This document shows, in pieces, positions 17,574 through 24,533 of a DNA stretch of 61,174 nt; position 1 is the stretch's first letter; every line of letters starts with the position of its first letter. The stretch is from Acidimicrobiales bacterium (GTDB taxonomy: Bacteria; Actinomycetota; Acidimicrobiia; Acidimicrobiales; UBA8190). The translations under genes and the position numbers were made by a program. The notes below the pieces were generated by a model. That model saw only the letters and a program-made list of their open reading frames with translations. It searched no databases and had not been told where the DNA came from. The stretch covers positions 1-61,174 of the forward strand of contig JASHUM010000076.1 in assembly GCA_030040015.1 (NCBI GenBank). Reading direction: 5' to 3'.

Positions 17574-18170
17574 GTGCTCGTCCTGGTGCGCCACGGCGAG
17601 ACCGAGGCCAACGCGGCGCGCCTTCTCCTCGGCCGAGCCGAGTCGCCCCTGACCGAGCGCGGCTTGGCCCAGGCCCGCGCCCTGGGACGATTGCTCGGAC
17701 CGGTGGCCCGGCTGGTGAGCAGCCCGTTGCGCCGGGCCCTGGATACGGCGGCCGCTCTCGGGCTCGAGCTCCCCGTCGAGGTGGACGATCGCTGGGTCGA
17801 GGTGGACTACGGCGAGTACGACGGCGAGCCGCTCGGGGCGGTGCCGGCCGAGGTGTGGCGGCAGTGGCGTGCCGACCCCGGCTTCCGCCCTCCCGGCGGC
17901 GAGACGCTCGAGGAGATGGGCGTCCGGGTGCGGACGGCCTGCGAGGAGCTGTTCGCCACGTCGGGGAGCGGAGCCCGAGCCGACGCCGACGTGGTGGTGG
18001 TGAGCCATGTGTCGCCCATCAAGGCCGCCGTGGCCTGGGCGCTCGGCGCCGACGACTCGTTGGCGTGGCGCCTGTACCTGGCGACGGCGTCCATCACGGT
18101 CGTGGCGTGGGGCAGCGACGCCCCGGTGCTGCAGCGCTACAACGTGACCGCCGAGTCCGCACGACGGTGA
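17574..18170 (+). CDS. Histidine phosphatase (phosphoglycerate mutase/CobC-like) family protein
   Basis: The product has 198 residues. The phosphohistidine motif RHGE occurs at 6-9 in VLVRHGETEAN, with an LTERG follow-up and the second His in VVVVSHVSPIK (about 140). In mycobacteria the orthologous position next to the zinc-ribbon gene holds an RNase HI-CobC fusion. Here the RNase H part is absent and the protein is phosphatase-only. The start is GTG at 17574, with the conserved strand beginning immediately. It probably acts in the cytosol on a small phosphoester such as an alpha-ribazole or sugar phosphate; this is family-level inference. Confidence 0.85.
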   Translation: MLVLVRHGETEANAARLLLGRAESPLTERGLAQARALGRLLGPVARLVSSPLRRALDTAAALGLELPVEVDDRWVEVDYGEYDGEPLGAVPAEVWRQWRADPGFRPPGGETLEEMGVRVRTACEELFATSGSGARADADVVVVSHVSPIKAAVAWALGADDSLAWRLYLATASITVVAWGSDAPVLQRYNVTAESARR

Positions 18171-18174
18171 GCGC

Positions 18175-19098
18175 TCAATCGGACGGGTTGGCGCGCACGA
18201 AGGAGACGACGACCTCGGCCAGCTCGGGGCCACGGTCCTCCTGGAGGAAGTGGCCGCCCCCTTCGATGGTCGTGTGGGCCTGCCCTTTGGTGCCGGGGAC
18301 GAGGTCGCGAAAGAGTGCGTCCGCCCCCTTGGTGATGGGGTCCTGGTCGCTGTAGGCGCACAGGAAGGGCTTCTCGAAGCCCCTCAAGACGTCCCAGGCG
18401 CGGCGATTGTCGTCGGATGCGGGGTCGTCGGGTCGGTTCGGAACCAGCATGGGGAACTGCCGGGCCCCTTCCTTGTAGGACTCGTCGGGGAACGGAGCGT
18501 CGTAGGCGGAGACCACGTGCTCAGGCACGTCGGTGGCGCACCCCCCGGCCACGATGCGGCCGATGGGCATCTCGGGGACCTCCTGGGAGAAGCGCTGCCA
18601 ATTCATGAAGGCCTCGCCCATGGGCAGGTCGCCGGTGGGCAGGCCGGTGTTGGCCGCCACCACCCGGAGGAACCGCTCGGGATGCTCGGCCACCAGGCGC
18701 AGCCCGATCAACCCGCCCCAGTCCTGGCCGACGACGGTGACGCCGCTCAATGCCAGCCTGTCGAACAGCGCGGCGCGCATCCATTCCACGTGGCGCGCAT
18801 AGGTGTAATCGGCCCGGGCCGCCGGCTTGTCCGAGCGGCCGAAGCCGACGAGGTCGGGAGCGATCACCCGGAATCCGGCTGCGGTGAGGACGGGGACCAT
18901 CTTGCGGTACAGGTACGACCACGACGGCTCGCCGTGCATGAGGACCACGGTCTCCGAGGCGCCGGGGGGACCCTCGTCGAGGTAGTGGACGCGCAGGCCG
19001 GCTGACCCTTTTCCCGACGGGACCTCGACGTAGTGAGGATCGAAGTCGTATCCGTCGAGGCCCTCGAATCGCTCGTCGGGGGTGCGGAGCACATCCAT
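18175..19098 (-). CDS. Haloalkane dehalogenase (alpha/beta hydrolase, HLD-I-like)
   Basis: The product has 307 residues, standard for haloalkane dehalogenases. The nucleophile Asp126 and halide-binding Trp127 lie in VVGQDWGGLIGL. The HGEPSW oxyanion segment is at 55-60, an acid is in SDQDPIT (about 251-253), and catalytic His283 is in GGGHFLQED. W167 in FMNWQRF is a candidate second halide ligand, as in subfamily I. Such enzymes hydrolyse carbon-halogen bonds of alkyl halides to alcohols in the cytosol. The ATG at 19098 has GGAGG seven bases upstream. It is divergent from the quinone reductase gene with only 51 bp between starts. The true substrate may be non-halogenated. Confidence 0.85.
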   Translation of the reverse strand: MDVLRTPDERFEGLDGYDFDPHYVEVPSGKGSAGLRVHYLDEGPPGASETVVLMHGEPSWSYLYRKMVPVLTAAGFRVIAPDLVGFGRSDKPAARADYTYARHVEWMRAALFDRLALSGVTVVGQDWGGLIGLRLVAEHPERFLRVVAANTGLPTGDLPMGEAFMNWQRFSQEVPEMPIGRIVAGGCATDVPEHVVSAYDAPFPDESYKEGARQFPMLVPNRPDDPASDDNRRAWDVLRGFEKPFLCAYSDQDPITKGADALFRDLVPGTKGQAHTTIEGGGHFLQEDRGPELAEVVVSFVRANPSD

Positions 19099-19149
19099 GG
19101 TCGCCTCCTGGTCGAGGAGTGGGCACTCTAGGCCGATACGCTGCCCGCG

Positions 19150-20121
19150 GTGCGGGCAGTCGTCTGTCGCGAGCTGGGCTCGCTCGACAACGTGGTGGTG
19201 GAGGAGCGGCCAGATCCCTGCGCCGGCCCCGGACAGGTGGTGGTCGGCGTCCGTGCCGCCGGGGTCAATTTCGTGGACGGGCTCATGTGTCAAGGCCGCT
19301 ACCAGATGCGGCCGGCCGCGCCGTACGGTCCCGGCGGCGAGATGGCCGGCGACGTGCTGTCGGTGGGAGAAGGCGTGACCCGGGTGCAGGTGGGGGAGCG
19401 CGTGATGGCCATGACCGGGTTCGGCGCCTTCGCCGAGCAGGTGCTCGTCCCCGCCGGCTCGCTCGAGCCCGTGCCGGCCGAGCTCTCGTACGGGCAGGCG
19501 GCGTCGTTCATCCAGAGCTACAGCACGGCGTGGTTCACGTTGGCCCGGCGCGCCGCCTTGTGCGAGGACGAGTGGCTGCTCGTGCTCGGTGCCGGTGGTG
19601 GCGTCGGGTTGGCGGCCGTGGACGTCGGTGTGGCGCTCGGAGCGCACGTCGTCGCTGCGGCGTCGAGCGCAGAGAAGCTGGAGCGGGCCCGGGCTCTCGG
19701 GGCCGAAGCCGCCGTTGCCTACGAGCAAGAGGACCTGAAGACCCGCGCCCGCGAGCTGTCGGGTGGCGGGGTCGACGTCGTCGTCGACCCGGTGGGGGGA
19801 CGCCACAGCGAGCCGGCGCTGCGCGCCACCAAGCGCTTCGGGCGCTTCTGCGTGATCGGGTTCGCCGCTGGGCCCATCGCTTCGATCCCGCTCAACCAGG
19901 TGCTCCTCAACAACCGCACCGTGGTCGGCGTGGACTGGGGAGCGTGGGCCTTCTCCGACCCGGGCGCCAGTCGGGAGCTCCTGGCCGAGATCCTCGACAT
20001 GGCGGCGAACGGACGCCTGCACCCTGCCGAGCCCACGGCCCGACCGCTCGAAGACGCCGGCGCGGTCATGGCCGGGCTGCTCGAGCGCTCGGTGAACGGC
20101 AAGGTGGTCCTCGTCCCCTGA
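19150..20121 (+). CDS. NADPH:quinone oxidoreductase-like MDR family protein
   Basis: The product has 323 residues of the zinc-free medium-chain dehydrogenase/reductase family. It has a GroES-like N-terminal half with AGVNFVDGLMCQGRYQ (about 38-52) and a Rossmann half with GAGGGVG at 147-153. No catalytic-zinc or structural-zinc cysteine pattern is present. Relatives reduce quinones or enoyl compounds with NADPH. The start is GTG at 19150. It is divergent from the haloalkane dehalogenase, with a shared short promoter region, so the two may respond to the same compound. A GC hairpin follows the stop. Confidence 0.87.
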   Translation: MRAVVCRELGSLDNVVVEERPDPCAGPGQVVVGVRAAGVNFVDGLMCQGRYQMRPAAPYGPGGEMAGDVLSVGEGVTRVQVGERVMAMTGFGAFAEQVLVPAGSLEPVPAELSYGQAASFIQSYSTAWFTLARRAALCEDEWLLVLGAGGGVGLAAVDVGVALGAHVVAAASSAEKLERARALGAEAAVAYEQEDLKTRARELSGGGVDVVVDPVGGRHSEPALRATKRFGRFCVIGFAAGPIASIPLNQVLLNNRTVVGVDWGAWAFSDPGASRELLAEILDMAANGRLHPAEPTARPLEDAGAVMAGLLERSVNGKVVLVP

Positions 20122-20131
20122 GCCCCGACGA

Positions 20132-20146
20132 GCCGCCGCCGGCGGC
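20132..20146. terminator. GC hairpin between convergent genes
   Basis: GCCGCC (20132-20137), loop GCC, GGCGGC (20141-20146), followed by a short GGGTTT. It sits in the 39-bp gap between the quinone reductase and the convergent NTF2-like gene. Confidence 0.45.
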
Positions 20147-20160
20147 AGGCGGGTTTCAGG

Positions 20161-20631
20161 TCACGAGGTGTCGAACATGGTGGTGAAGGTCAGCACCTCA
20201 CCGCTCTTCCGACGAAGACGCTCTTCGAAGATGCGCCGGTAGCCGGTGCGGCTGATGCGCCAGCGCCCGTCCACCTTGCGGTACTCGTCCTCGTAGAGGG
20301 CGGTCCCGTGCAGCTCGAAGTCCTGGGCGTCGACGATGACCCGGTCCTCCAGGTACCAGATCCCCTCCGCCGTGGACGGGGAGGTGAGGACGATCTCGGG
20401 ATGGTGCCCGGTGTGCATGGTCACGATCCCGGGGTCGCCCAGGGATCGGCGCAGGAAGTCGACGATGCCCTGGCGACCCTCGAAGGCGAGCTTCCCCGAC
20501 TCGAAGGCGGAGGTGGCGTCCTCGGTGAGCAGCTCGCCCAGGTCGTCGAACGCCTTGGTGTCGAGCAGCCGGAAGTAGGCGTGCTTCACGGCGACGATGG
20601 CGGCCACGTCGGCCGCCCGGCCTTCGTCCAC
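20161..20631 (-). CDS. SnoaL/NTF2-like fold protein
   Basis: The product has 156 residues. It has the cone-shaped NTF2-like pattern: N-terminal helices with VAAIVAVKHAYFRLLDTKAFDDLGELLTED, a FEGRQGIVDFL segment, then a beta sheet ending RWRISRTGYRRIFEE. Members include polyketide cyclases, ketosteroid isomerases and scytalone dehydratase-like proteins. No particular active site is certain, so function is open. The start is GTG at 20631, with GGAGGCCCC just upstream on the minus strand. The protein is soluble with no signal peptide. Confidence 0.78.
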   Translation of the reverse strand: MDEGRAADVAAIVAVKHAYFRLLDTKAFDDLGELLTEDATSAFESGKLAFEGRQGIVDFLRRSLGDPGIVTMHTGHHPEIVLTSPSTAEGIWYLEDRVIVDAQDFELHGTALYEDEYRKVDGRWRISRTGYRRIFEERLRRKSGEVLTFTTMFDTS

Positions 20632-20774
20632 GGGGCCTCCTGGCGGTCAGGCGGGTGCTCGCCCCCGGCACGGGGTTGACCGCCGGAGCATACGGCGGGG
20701 ATTCGTGCCTGGCCGGGGGCGTGGCGGGGGGTGCCGACCGCAAGTCTGCGCGCTCCGTGTCGTTCTGGCCACGT

Positions 20775-21104
20775 ATGCGTAGAATCGTTGTGGTGGGGAG
20801 CCGTGGAGTGCGGTTGATCGCGGCCGCCGGCATGGCGGTCCTGATCGTCGGCGCCGTCGTCGCCGCCCTGGCGCTGGCCGGGCCCTCGTTGTCTTCGGCC
20901 CCGGCGCACGGCCACGTCTCCACGGCACTGGCCCCGGCCACGGCGGCGACGCAGGTGACGACGACGACCTCGAGCACCACGACGTCGACCACGACCACCT
21001 CGACCACGTCGACGACCACCACGACGACGCAGCCGCAGCCCGCCGTCGGCGGGCCCGCCAGCGGGGTCTGCACCAGCCCGAGCGGCATCTGCTACGGCCC
21101 CTGA
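20775..21104 (+). CDS. Small exported Thr-rich protein
   Basis: The product has 109 residues. A basic start (MRRIVVVGSRGVRL) is followed by a hydrophobic segment of about 24 residues (15-40), either a signal peptide or a membrane anchor. Next come a long Thr/Ser tract (about 60-85, encoded by ACG/ACC repeats) and a short Cys-containing tail (VCTSPSGICYGP) that could close a disulfide. The composition suggests a cell-surface, possibly glycosylated, linker-like protein. No family is recognised. It precedes the NlpC/P60 gene but is separated from it by a palindrome-rich gap with its own promoter-like sequence. Confidence 0.5.
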   Translation: MRRIVVVGSRGVRLIAAAGMAVLIVGAVVAALALAGPSLSSAPAHGHVSTALAPATAATQVTTTTSSTTTSTTTTSTTSTTTTTTQPQPAVGGPASGVCTSPSGICYGP

Positions 21105-21117
21105 GCCGCTGACTCGC

Positions 21118-21135
21118 TGACGCGTCGACGCGTCA
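21118..21135. promoter_or_regulatory. 18-bp perfect palindrome
   Basis: TGACGCGTCGACGCGTCA reads the same on both strands. It lies 14 bp after the small Thr-rich gene and about 40 bp upstream of the promoter-like sequence of the NlpC/P60 gene. It could be an operator for a dimeric regulator or a hairpin terminator. A second small palindrome, CTCGCG-C-CGCGAG, follows at 21152-21164. Confidence 0.4.
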
Positions 21136-21174
21136 TCGAACCGCAACACATCTCGCGCCGCGAGGCGCAAATGC

Positions 21175-21203
21175 TTGGACGAGGCGCCGCGCCCTGTTAC
21201 AAC
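21175..21203 (+). promoter_or_regulatory. Sigma-70-type promoter of the NlpC/P60 gene
   Basis: TTGGAC (21175-21180), a 17-bp spacer and TACAAC (21198-21203) resemble the -35/-10 consensus. The expected transcription start near 21210 leaves only about five bases before the GTG at 21215. No Shine-Dalgarno sequence is present, so translation may be leaderless or nearly so. Confidence 0.45.
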
Positions 21204-21214
21204 TGTCTCTCATT

Positions 21215-22414
21215 GTGAGTGCCGTCGGTCGGCTGTCGGCGCCACCGAGCTCTCGACGCGGTGGGGGACCAGGACTGCGGCTCCTCTCCTCGGTGTTGGC
21301 CACGTTCACGATCGCCTTCGCCGTGGTCGCCCCGTGCATCTCGGCCGGGGCCGATCCTGTGTCTGACACCCAGAACCACCTCGACCAATTGAACGGACAG
21401 CTGCAGCAGGCGCAGGCCCAGGCGACGCAGATCGAGGGACAGCTCCAGTCCGATGGCGCCCGGCTCGACGAGCTGTCCCAGCAGTACGAGGTCGCCCAAC
21501 AGCAGGTGGCGCAGCTCGACGCCGAGTTGACGACGACACGGGCCCAGATCGCCCAGAGCGAGGCGCGCCTGTCGTCGACCGAGGCGGTGCTGCGCCAGGA
21601 CGCCCTGGAGAGTTACATGAGCGGGGCGAGCGACGCCGACTTCGACTCGTTGTTCGAGTCGGGAGGGGAGCAGGCCGAGATCGTCGACGAGTACCGGGCG
21701 CTCGCCGGCGCGCAGCTCACCGACGCCGTCGACGCACTGCATCAGGCCCAGGCCACGCTCACCGCACAGCAGTCACAGCTCCAGGGCACGGAGAACCAGG
21801 CACGCGCCGCCGAAGCCCAAGTCGCCTCGGCCCAGCAGCAGGCCCAGGCGGTGGCGGCCGCCCAGCAGTCGGAGCTCGGACAGGTGAAGGGCGAAGTGGC
21901 CACGTTGCTGGCCCAGCAGGAGCAGGCCAAGGAGCAGTTGGCCGCCGAGCTGTACCAGCAGCAGCTCGAGGCGGAGGAAGCCGCCGCCGCTGCTGCGGTG
22001 CACTCCGGCGCGGAGTCGATGGCGACGACCGACGTCGCCGTCTCTCCCGATGCCGCCGGTGCCGTGCAGGCCGCTGAGAGCCAACTGGGTGTGCCGTACC
22101 AGTGGGGCGCCGAGTCGCCCAAGGGATCGCCCGATCCCGGTTTCGACTGCTCGGGCCTGACCCAATGGTCCTGGGGCCAAGCCGGCGTCAACCTGCCGCG
22201 CACGGCACAGGAGCAGTACGACGCCATCTCGCACGTCGACATGGCAGATCTCCAGCCCGGGGATCTCCTGTTCTGGAACGACGGCACGACCTCGGTGCAG
22301 CACGTCGGCATGTACGTGGGCGACGGGGACGTCATCGACGCCCCCGAGACGGGCGAGGACGTCCAGATCCAGCCCATCTGGACCAACGGGCTGGTGGGGG
22401 CGGGCCGGCCCTGA
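21215..22414 (+). CDS. Secreted NlpC/P60 peptidoglycan endopeptidase with coiled-coil domain
   Basis: The product has 399 residues. Hydrophobic residues 24-45 end in CISAGADP and form a signal peptide. A long Gln/Ala/Glu-rich coiled coil (about 50-240, PcsB/RipA-like) is followed by an NlpC/P60 domain (about 288-399). Catalytic Cys312 is in FDCSGLTQW and the His is in QHVGMYVGDG (about 363). These enzymes cut the D-Glu-meso-DAP bond of stem peptides outside the cell, and the coiled coil usually keeps them autoinhibited until bound by a partner. RipA-like roles in daughter-cell separation are inferred. The start is GTG at 21215; see the adjacent promoter. Confidence 0.9.
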   Translation: MSAVGRLSAPPSSRRGGGPGLRLLSSVLATFTIAFAVVAPCISAGADPVSDTQNHLDQLNGQLQQAQAQATQIEGQLQSDGARLDELSQQYEVAQQQVAQLDAELTTTRAQIAQSEARLSSTEAVLRQDALESYMSGASDADFDSLFESGGEQAEIVDEYRALAGAQLTDAVDALHQAQATLTAQQSQLQGTENQARAAEAQVASAQQQAQAVAAAQQSELGQVKGEVATLLAQQEQAKEQLAAELYQQQLEAEEAAAAAAVHSGAESMATTDVAVSPDAAGAVQAAESQLGVPYQWGAESPKGSPDPGFDCSGLTQWSWGQAGVNLPRTAQEQYDAISHVDMADLQPGDLLFWNDGTTSVQHVGMYVGDGDVIDAPETGEDVQIQPIWTNGLVGAGRP

Positions 22415-22462
22415 GCCGAAATCCGGCACGATCACCATGTCCGAAACCCGCCAGATAACGGC

Positions 22463-22488
22463 GCCCGCCCGTGCCACCATGGGCGGGC
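22463..22488 (+). promoter_or_regulatory. Strong hairpin abutting the ada-alkA start codon
   Basis: GCCCGCCC (22463-22470) and GGGCGGGC (22481-22488) form a perfect 8-bp GC stem with a 10-nt loop. The 3' arm ends one base before the GTG at 22490, where a ribosome-binding site would be expected; no separate Shine-Dalgarno sequence is visible. It could restrict initiation, or sit in the untranscribed region if the start is leaderless. Confidence 0.4.
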
Positions 22489-22489
22489 C

Positions 22490-24013
22490 GTGGAGGATTT
22501 CGAACGCCGCTACCGAGCCGTACAGAGCCGAGACCCGCGCTTCGACGGATGGTTCTTCACCGCCGTCACCTCGACCGGCGTCTATTGCCGGCCCAGCTGC
22601 CCGGCGCTCACGCCGAAGCGTGAGAACGTCCGGTTCTTCCCGACCGCGGCCGCCGCCCAGCAGGCCGGGTTCCGTGCCTGTCTGCGATGCCGTCCCGATG
22701 CCGCCCCCGGATCGCCCGAGTGGCTCGGACGCGCCGACGTGGCGGCGCGCGCCCTGCGCCTGATCTTCGACGGCATCGTCGATCGCGAAGGCGTCTCCGG
22801 CCTCGCGGCGCGCCTCGGCTACGGCGAGCGCCAGTTGCATCGGGTGCTCACTGCCGAGGTCGGCACCGGCGCGCTGGCGCTGGCGCGCGCCCAGCGGGCC
22901 CAGACGGCGCGGCTCTTGGTGGAGACCACCGAGCTGCCCCTGGCCCAAGTGGCCTTCGCCGCCGGCTTTGCCAGCGTGCGCCAGTTCAACGACACGGTGC
23001 GGGCCATCTTCGCCCGCACGCCGAGCGAGCTGCGGCGTGTCGCCCAGCGCCGCGGCCGGGCTAAGGGGCGCCGCGGTCGGCGGCCCCACATCGACCTCAC
23101 CGCCGACGCGCCCCGGGACGGCCAGGCGCTGTCGGTGCGCTTGGCGCATCGCCGCCCTCTCGCTGCCGCCGAGCTTCTCGGATTCTTGGCCAGGCGAGCC
23201 GTTCCCGGGGTGGAGACCGCAGACGCCGGCTCCTACCGGCGCAGCCTCCGTCTCCCGCACGGCCCCGGCGCAGTGGAGCTGGTGCCGGCCGAGGGGTACC
23301 TCGAGGCGCGATTCGTCCTCGCCGACCTGCGCGACCTGTCCACCGCCATCGCCCGGTGCCGGCACCTGGGCAACCTGGACGCCGATCCCGAAGCGGTCGA
23401 CAGCGCCCTGTCGGAGGACCCGGTGCTGGCGCCGCTGGTGCGGGCGCGCCCCGGGCTGCGGGTCGCCGGTTCCGCCGACGGGTTCGAGACGGCGGTGCGG
23501 ACCGTCCTGGGCCAGCAGGTGTCCCTCGGTGGCGCCCGCACCCTTGCCGCCCGCCTGGTCGAGGCGGCCGGGACGTCACCAGCGCCCGGCCAGTGGGGGC
23601 TGCGCCTGTTCCCCTCGCCGGACGAGCTCGCCGGAGCGATCCGAGCTGGGGCGCCTCGCCCGGCCATGCCCGAGTCGCGACGCCGGGCCCTGGCTGCGCT
23701 GTGCGAAGAGGTGACGTCGGGCCGGCTGGTGCTCGACGCCGGCGCCGACCCCGCCGAGGTGTCGGCGCGGATGATGTCGCTGCCCGGGATCGGACCGTGG
23801 ACGGCGGCCTACGTCTCCATGCGCGCCCTCGGCGATCCCGACGTCTTCCTGAGCAGGGACCTCGGGTCTCGACGGGCGGCGGTGCGTCTGGGGCTGCCCG
23901 ACACCCCCTCCGCGCTCGAAGCGCGGGCCGAGCGCTGGCGGCCGTGGCGTGCCTACGCCCAGATGCACCTTTGGTCGGATCCGGTCCTCGTTGACAAGGA
24001 GAGTGCAGCATGA
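22490..24013 (+). CDS. alkA: Ada-AlkA fusion: methylphosphotriester-sensing regulator and 3-methyladenine DNA glycosylase
   Basis: The product has 507 residues. The N-terminal Ada zinc domain has the four Cys ligands C33, C37 (VYCRPSC), C64 and C67 (FRACLRC). In this family the first Cys takes the methyl group from DNA methylphosphotriesters. An AraC-type helix-turn-helix region spans about 80-180. A C-terminal AlkA glycosylase domain (about 200-507) has the helix-hairpin-helix GIGPWTAAYVSM and the catalytic Asp in VFLSRDLG. It senses alkylation, activates transcription, and excises alkylated bases. The Ada methyltransferase domain is separate, in the downstream gene that overlaps by ATGA. 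The start is GTG at 22490 beside a strong hairpin. Family and role are secure. Confidence 0.93.
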   Translation: MEDFERRYRAVQSRDPRFDGWFFTAVTSTGVYCRPSCPALTPKRENVRFFPTAAAAQQAGFRACLRCRPDAAPGSPEWLGRADVAARALRLIFDGIVDREGVSGLAARLGYGERQLHRVLTAEVGTGALALARAQRAQTARLLVETTELPLAQVAFAAGFASVRQFNDTVRAIFARTPSELRRVAQRRGRAKGRRGRRPHIDLTADAPRDGQALSVRLAHRRPLAAAELLGFLARRAVPGVETADAGSYRRSLRLPHGPGAVELVPAEGYLEARFVLADLRDLSTAIARCRHLGNLDADPEAVDSALSEDPVLAPLVRARPGLRVAGSADGFETAVRTVLGQQVSLGGARTLAARLVEAAGTSPAPGQWGLRLFPSPDELAGAIRAGAPRPAMPESRRRALAALCEEVTSGRLVLDAGADPAEVSARMMSLPGIGPWTAAYVSMRALGDPDVFLSRDLGSRRAAVRLGLPDTPSALEARAERWRPWRAYAQMHLWSDPVLVDKESAA

Positions 24014-24513
24014 CAACCGACAACCGGCGACTCGCCGTTCCCAGTCCGATCGGGACCCTCGTGATCGAAGCGAGCGACGACGCGCTCGTCTCGCTCCGGC
24101 TCCCGGCACCGGGCAACGGCCGGGGTGTGCCCACCCTGGACGCGATCGACGGCAACGGCCACCGCAACCCGCTGGGCGACGCCGCGGCGCAGCTCGAGGA
24201 GTACTTCGCCGGCCGGCGCCGCCGCTTCGACCTTCCCTTCGTCCTGTCGGGAACGCCGTTTCAGTGCGACGTGTGGCGCAGCTTGGCCGACATCCCCTAC
24301 GGCACCACGGTGAGCTACGCCGAGCTGGCCGAGATGGTGGGGCGGCCAACCGCGTTTCGCGCCGTGGGACAAGCCAACGGCTCGAACCCCCTTCCCATCG
24401 TGCTGCCCTGCCACCGGGTCGTGGCGAGCGGTGGAGGCATCGGCGGCTACGGCGGGGGCCTGCCCGTCAAGCGCAAGCTGCTCAGCCTGGAAGGCGCGGC
24501 GGGGAACTGGTGA
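24010..24513 (+). CDS. ogt: Methylated-DNA--protein-cysteine methyltransferase (Ogt)
   Basis: The product has 167 residues, normal for Ogt/AGT. The acceptor Cys134 lies in the invariant PCHRV motif (VLPCHRVVAS). It is preceded by the helix-turn-helix region IPYGTTVSYAELAEMVGRPTAFRAVGQANGSNPLPI, including the Arg finger. It repairs O6-methylguanine and O4-methylthymine in a suicide reaction. The ATG overlaps the ada-alkA stop by four bases, so both are made from one mRNA and together form an adaptive alkylation response. A GC hairpin at 24514-24530 follows the stop. Confidence 0.95.
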   Translation: MTTDNRRLAVPSPIGTLVIEASDDALVSLRLPAPGNGRGVPTLDAIDGNGHRNPLGDAAAQLEEYFAGRRRRFDLPFVLSGTPFQCDVWRSLADIPYGTTVSYAELAEMVGRPTAFRAVGQANGSNPLPIVLPCHRVVASGGGIGGYGGGLPVKRKLLSLEGAAGNW

Positions 24514-24530
24514 GCCGGCCGCCTGCCGGC
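24514..24530. terminator. Hairpin between convergent ogt and GGDEF-EAL genes
   Basis: GCCGGC (24514-24519), loop CGCCT, GCCGGC (24525-24530). It fills the 20-bp gap between the two stops and could terminate in both directions; there is no T tract. Confidence 0.4.
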
Positions 24531-24533
24531 GCC

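Noticed and set aside
21773-23365. A 530-residue minus-strand frame opposite NlpC/P60 and ada-alkA
   Set aside because: No recognisable domain; both plus-strand genes carry full catalytic motifs.
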